From: Casuarina equisetifolia
Taxonomy: Eukaryota > Streptophyta > Magnoliopsida > Fagales > Casuarinaceae
Direction of reading: 5' to 3'
Length of the DNA stretch: 64,000 nt
Assembly (NCBI GenBank): GCA_028551475.1
Contig: CM052354.1
Span: 17,259,258-17,323,257 of the forward strand
Shown piece after piece: positions 58,453 through 64,000 of the stretch (its first letter is position 1; every line of letters starts with the position of its first letter). Both the position numbers and the translations under genes were made by a program. The notes under the pieces were generated by a model that saw only the letters and a program-made list of their open reading frames with translations, was not told the DNA's origin and did not search any database.

Positions 58453-60500
58453 TCTTTGTTGAAAAAATGTCAAACAGTGATGATTACTGGAAACAATGCC
58501 AAAGAAATAGGTCTAGATGGTGTTTAGGCGTTCCAAGCACCTAGACTTATCGGAAAAGCTCTTGGGTTCCACCGCCAGAGACAATCAGTCGGCTGTTGCA
58601 CAACCAGTCTCACTTTTGTGTTTTTCTTCTTTTTCTCTCTCTTTGGTCCCTTCACACTCAATTTTTGAATCTTCCATTTTTTTTCTCCCTTTGTTTACTT
58701 GCTACCAAACTCTAATTCCTTACCCAAATGGTCCCCGCTTGTGTTCCTTGCATTTGCTTCCTTTTCTTTTGTTTCTTTGCAAAAGACTTCTTTTTTGTTC
58801 CTTTTTCTTGTATTTTGGGTGTGCTACCTAAATCAATAAAACTTGAATAAATATACATAAATATAAAAAAATGTAGACAAAATTTAACAAAAACTACATT
58901 ATACGTTGCTTATAATATTCCAAAATAACTCTATAAAAATAGGGTTATCAACACCCCTAAACTTAGCATTTTGCTCGCCCTCAAGCAAAAATAAAAAAAA
59001 AGATATATTACCAACCAATCCTTCCATGATATTTTCTCACAATTACTTAACTTAGCAATTCAAAAAAAAATATAACTTTTATCCAAATAGTGTAATTGGT
59101 TTATGAGGTAAGATAAATTCTTAACTATGTCAACCACGTATGTATGTGTAAATCCACATTTTTCTTAATTACATGCACTCCAAATAGCTCCACATTAATA
59201 TGCAACCTCTCAAAATCTTTAACTAAACCTCATAAGTTTGCTTTTCATTCATCTTTCCACTAAAATAAGTTAATCATCTAACAAATAATCAATAGGACTT
59301 TCATGAGCTTGTAATGTAAGGTTGGGTTAAAGGTAAGATGAAAGTCATTTAAGCTTAAATAACCCATGAATACATTACTTTCTAAGATCTCATCAAAACT
59401 CTAGCCATTCATACCTTTTAACTTCATGAATCTTTTCACCACCAGTTATTCTCATTCTTTCATGTCCAATTATACTTTGACACTATCCAAAAGCTACAAT
59501 CATGTGTGCACAATAAAGTAAAACAACATTATTAAAGTACAACCACCTTAATCCTCTCCTACTAATGATGTTGAATTACAATGCTCAAAAGTCTCTTTTA
59601 GAGAACTATGTGACTTGAATCTAATAAAAAATGATGGGATTATTCTATCCTAAAGTAAATGTTTTTTCTTTTCTTTTCTTTTCTTTTCTTTTTTTAATCA
59701 TTTTTATTTACATTTACAAAACTAACATATTATGCCACACACAATCATTTAAATCAACTTATTCCCAAACTACATCCTTCTCCTCAACTTCTCTTATGAT
59801 CAAAACAACTCGTACACACTAGAAGTTAATATGTTCATAGGAATAGGACAATGAGATAAATTGATCAAAAGGCTAAGAGATATCATATCTAGGTGTCAAT
59901 CAACAAAATTAGGATAAGAACAAGACTCAATGAGGTGACTGGGGATACGTAAACAAGGTTAGCTTAAAAGGCTCAATCAATCCAAAGATGACCTAAATCA
60001 TTTTCTCAGTTAGATGCCGCCTAGGATTTCACCTCAAAAGGAAATCAACCAAATTCTAAGATTCGGATAAGACCTAAGAAAATCACAAACTTCACATGAA
60101 TGTTCTCTAGAAATACACATAATTTCAAAAAAAATGCAAACTTTTGTGCTTAATAAGTGAATTAATATAATCAAAATCACACTTAACTCATACCACAATT
60201 GTAAATTTGAACAAAATCTACATCTCCCTAAGTTCCATTGATTTGACTTATAAATCTCTCTTGTGATAATGAGCCTACAATGAAGATTGTAGCTAATCAT
60301 GTGCTTAATGAGAAGACCAAACATATTGGGATTAATGATCATTTTATTCAGGAGAAAATAAAAGCATGAATCATTTAGACTACTCAAATCTTAACATAAG
60401 ATTAGCTTGTTGATTGTTGACTAGGGCATTGAGTATACAATAATACCATTTTCTTTTAAGCAAGTTGGGTGTTTATGATTTATATTCACCACTAGCTTAA
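58453..60500. other. AT-rich region, repeat fragments
   Basis: No gene is supported. 58920-59040 has CACCCCTAAACTTAGC...GCTCGCCCTCAAGCAAA, a dispersed plant repeat signature. A (TTTTC)n microsatellite lies at 59667-59690. Short frames on both strands lack motifs. Confidence 0.4.
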
Positions 60501-60508
60501 GGGAAGAT

Positions 60509-61368
60509 GTTGACAACATGTGTTATTATGTTGTATGTATTAAAAACATGTTGGTTCATACATTGAGGACACATGTCCATAAGACCTATACCTTTTTTAT
60601 TCCTTGTTCTTTAATAGCATCATAGATGCATGGGTGCTCTTGTTAGTTTTGCCTTTGAGATCAACTTGTAAGCTATTTTTAGCATAGATTTTATATATGA
60701 AAGTTGTTTCATTGTTTCAACTTTGATATGTGTTTGATACACTTAATACTAATGGAGAGAGACATAAAAGGAAATCATTGATTCCACAAGTTACAATGGG
60801 AACAATTGAAATAACAATAAGAATAACAACTAAAAGGTTCAAGAATAATAAAGGAATTTATTCAGGCTATTCTTCACTTTTGTACATAACAAACTTCTTC
60901 TAGATAGATTTAGGCCTTCTTCTATTCCTACATTACATTATTGTCCACTTAAAAAGGACCTTTGTTCCAAACTGGTAGTATGGGCCGACGAACTGGGCAA
61001 TTGAGGACAAGGCCAACCTACTCAGTTTGCTTGTTTTTGGGTCACCCACTCAAGTGGTGCCTATGTTTTGTTGTTTGTTCTTTGTTTTTATGTAATTCTA
61101 CTACGTTTGAGTATGAAAATATAACTCCTTTTTGTTGAAAGGATTTTTGCTTAATTGCTTGTAACTTGAATGACTTCGATATTCAATAAAGATACTTGTT
61201 ATGATCTATTGGTTGTGCTTTTAAACTTACAAGTCCTCGAGTTATCTTAGGTCTAACCAAATTGTCTCATCATGTTCTCTCAAGTAGATAAATAGAGAAA
61301 GTGAACTTGAACGATAGGCTAACTCAATTTATTGCTAAGACTTTAGTGCCCCACGGATTCCCTAAATT
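60509..61368 (+). repeat. LTR related to the 24-25 kb LTR, inverted
   Basis: The stretch 60960-61368 matches the reverse complement of 24186-24620: GGGCCGACGAACTGG, AGGCCAACCTACTCAGTTTG, TAGATAAATAGAGA and GGATTCCCTAAATTTGTGA align with their counterparts. It may begin at the TGTTGAC at 60509. It points plus, opposite to the gypsy element at 61.4-64 kb, so it is probably a solo LTR or the end of another copy. Confidence 0.6.
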
Positions 61369-61389
61369 TGTGACACCTTGTCCCCTAGG

Positions 61390-64000
61390 TCGAATTTTAG
61401 GAAATGGAGGTGCATTTCTTTCCTAGACTCTTAGGTAGTGTTAGTTGGAAAAAGGCTTGCCTAATGCACCAACACTTCTAGTTTCTTCTTATAAATATGT
61501 TCTATAAAACTACTTGAAGGGCGAGTAGAATCATGTTGGAATCTTCCATAAATTTGGGCATTTCACTTTGCACCATGTTATCCTTGCTAACACATTTCTT
61601 AAGGAAAGAAATGTGGAAAGTTGAGTGTATGCAAGAAGTGGATGGCAAATATAACTTATAGGTAATCAAACCCACCTACTAAATAATTTCATAAAGGCAA
61701 TAAAAGCATGGTGCCAATTTAAGATCTTAATGCAATGTTACCAAAAGGCTTTTGTAGGGTTGGAGACATAAATACAAAATTTTCCCTATCTCGAATTGAG
61801 TCTTTACCCTATGCTTATCATAATTAAGCTTCATTTTGTGTTACATCTCTTAAAGATGTTGGCAAACTTGTGCATTCATCCTATAACAATCTAGTCAATT
61901 CTCTATTCATAACTATTACTCTTACACAACCTCATACATATTAAAGGAGTAAGGGTGGAGGTTTCCTATAAAAAATCATATAAGGTTTTAACCCAATGGC
62001 AATGTGTTTTTTGGTTTTATAGCAACACTACTTGGGATGATCACATGTAAAACAACAAAGGTATCTTTCTAATAATTTATTAACTACCTTAGCTTGCCCA
62101 TATTTCTAAGGATGAGAGGTATTTGAAAAGTTAAACTTGGTTCCTTAAAGCTGGAATAATTCCTTCCAAAATGCATTGGTAAAAGGCCTAATCATGACCA
62201 CCAACTACGGACGTGAGCATCCTATAAAGTTTTAAGACATTATCAAAGAAGGCATAGGTTATGGAGGTTTTTGTGTAATGATGGCTAACTATAATGAAAT
62301 GGGCCATTGTTGGTAGTTTATCCACCACTACTAAAACCAAGCTCTTTATTTTAACCATTGGAAGCCATCCATAAAATCCATAGAAATGTCTATCCAAGTA
62401 TCCATGGGTATTAGTAATGGTTGAAGTAGCCCTTAAGTATGTTTAGTTTCCCATTTATTTGTTTAACAAATTAGGAAATTGTGAATCCATTCTCTTATTG
62501 AATTCTTTCATTTATTTTGTGTACTCCTTCATATTACACATGCATTTCCTTAATGATAGTTGGTATCAACTCCAAGTCCTCATTTAAGTAAATTCCATTT
62601 TGTAGCATTAAAGTCTTTCCATGTATTGCAAAAATCTACTAGCCTCACCTCTTAATATTTTCTCAACTATATCCTTTAATTCTTAGGATTCTTAAAGCTT
62701 AGATTTAATTGTGTCTACCTAAATAGGAAGGGGATGTACTATTGTATTCATGGAGACCCTTACCCCCCCCCCCCTTCGGCGGCCCCATAAAAAAAAGGAT
62801 AAAAGGAAAAAAAGTTTGTATTCTATATGAAAATCATATCCCAAGAGTTGTGCATACCTCAAGCTATAGTGGTCCATCTTGATGATGAAATGCCTCATTA
62901 ACAAATAACTTTGCCAACACTAAATTGCCATTATGCTTGCTAAGAATTCCTTTTTCATATATGAATAAATAAGCATTTCTCCTTTACAAACTTTTGCTAA
63001 AGTAAATGGTGAGGCAAGTATAGTTCCCACACTACTACATGAAGCATTAAATTTTAGAATGAAACCTTGCCAAATCCAATAAAGCCAATACTAGAGTCCT
63101 TGTCATTGTTATCTTGAGATCTTCAAAGGCTTTTTCTACTTATGTTATCCAAGAGAAATTATCCTTTTTCAAGAGACCAATTTCTTGTACTCTTGGACAA
63201 ATTCTCAATAATACCTAGTTAGGCTTCAAAACCCATGTAACTCCTTTAGATGGGTTAGTCTCAGCCATGAAAACATATCTTCCACCTTAGAAGGATCAAT
63301 GAATATGCCCCTCTCATTAATGATGTGGCCAAGATGCTATTCCTCTTGACAAATAATTGGTATTGCTCTAAGATTTTTAACATAATGGTCACATGAGAAA
63401 TATGAAAATTTCAAAACACACAAGAATGAACCTTTGTAGTTGCTCGTAGACAACATTGTTCATGATGGCCTAAAGGATTAATGGAGTATTAGTGAGGCCA
63501 AATGGCATGACCAAAAATTCATAATGGCCACTATGAGTTTGAAAGGCCATTTCACTACTTCCTTAGGCTTTATACATACCTAATAGTACCTTGATTGTAG
63601 GTCCAACAGAGTAAAGTATTTTGCTCCATTTAATGCATCCAAGAGTTCCTCTACTATAGGAATAGGAAACTTATTTTTAACTATTTGGTGATTTAAGGCC
63701 CTATAATCCATTAAAAAAAAAGCACCAACTCCCATCTTGTTTTTTAACAAGAAGTATAAGGGAAAAGAAAAGACTTACACTAGGCCTGATAATTCCTTCT
63801 TAAAATAGGTAATTCACCATGTGCTCAATAATGTTCTTTTGAGCATATGGATACTTATATTGCTTGCTTTTAATGGCCTATGTTGGATCCTTAAACTAAA
63901 CACCATGGTCCAAAGTTTAGTTAGGTGATAGCCCTTTGGGCTTCCAAAATAGGCTTGCAAATCACTGAAATAGTTTGTCCAACCATTTGTCTAGATAAGG
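61390..64000 (-). mobile_element. Ty3/gypsy element, decayed, running off the window
   Basis: Minus-strand remnants. RT lies in broken frames at about 63.9-63.0 kb (GHIINERGIFIDPSKVEDMF, KYFTLLDLQSRYYQV), with RNase H around 62.9 kb (HHQDGPL then YDFHIEYK). Integrase: frame 62397-62188 has LVLVVVDKLPTMAHFIIVSH. The integrase C-terminus is at ~61.8-61.57 kb (YLCLQPY; HISFLKKCV). An end resembling LEDKV occurs near 61.4 kb. The domain order fits a chromovirus. 5' parts lie beyond 64000. Stops are numerous. Confidence 0.8.
62763..62774. repeat. Poly-C tract inside the third gypsy element
   Basis: A run of about 12 C followed by TTCGGCGGCCCC and an A run, in otherwise AT-rich sequence. It interrupts the RNase H-integrase part of the element. 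Confidence 0.9.

Noticed and set aside
1-64000. CRISPR arrays, bacterial operons or a defence island
   Set aside because: No regularly spaced palindromic repeats and no bacterial-type genes; intron structure and transposons show plant nuclear DNA.

Overview
This is nuclear DNA from a eudicot plant. Genes carry introns with GT/AG borders, intergenic DNA is AT-rich, there are two relics of TIR-NB-ARC-LRR (TNL) resistance genes (a class lost from grasses), an IQ67-domain gene, a cytosolic-type tRNA gene, a mitochondrial trnP fragment, and many decayed Ty1/copia and Ty3/gypsy retrotransposons. I cannot name the species.

Layout. 1-0.14 kb: probable last exon of an unidentified plus-strand gene. 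1.4-5.5 kb (minus): an intact five-exon IQD gene with a probable intron in its 5' UTR. 5.56-5.63 kb (minus): a tRNA gene, followed by mitochondrial DNA carrying the 3' half of trnP. 7.6-14.9 kb (minus): a copia element with both LTRs and a separate LTR-like element nested in its leader. 15.8-19.9 kb (plus): TNL relic 1, heavily mutated, ending in a 9-bp-unit minisatellite. 21.5-25.2 kb (minus): a truncated gypsy element with one ~1-kb LTR. 25.7-29.7 kb (minus): two tandem, differently broken copies of the 3' end of an ankyrin/PGG-domain membrane protein gene. 32-46 kb: a tandemly duplicated AT-rich block, one copy split by a 4.9-kb copia element (35.7-40.6 kb, minus). 46.8-50.9 kb (plus): TNL relic 2, better preserved but broken by stops and frameshifts. 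52.7-58.5 kb (plus): a chromodomain gypsy element with an odd GC- and proline-rich gag region and only a 3' LTR. 60.5-61.4 kb: an LTR related to the 24-25 kb one but inverted. 61.4 kb to the end (minus): a third gypsy element, running off the window.

The likely working genes are the IQD gene and the tRNA gene. The rest is a resistance-gene neighbourhood being eroded by retrotransposon insertion, tandem duplication and point decay, with many stops at former Trp, Gln and Arg codons. I see no operon-like cluster, CRISPR array or coherent new system. The items most worth checking are the trnP-bearing mitochondrial fragment, the tRNA with UAU anticodon and G37, the minisatellite joined to the TNL tail, the proline-rich minisatellite that replaces a gypsy gag core, a possible TIR-only reading frame, and two orphan exon-like segments (33 kb and 51.8 kb).
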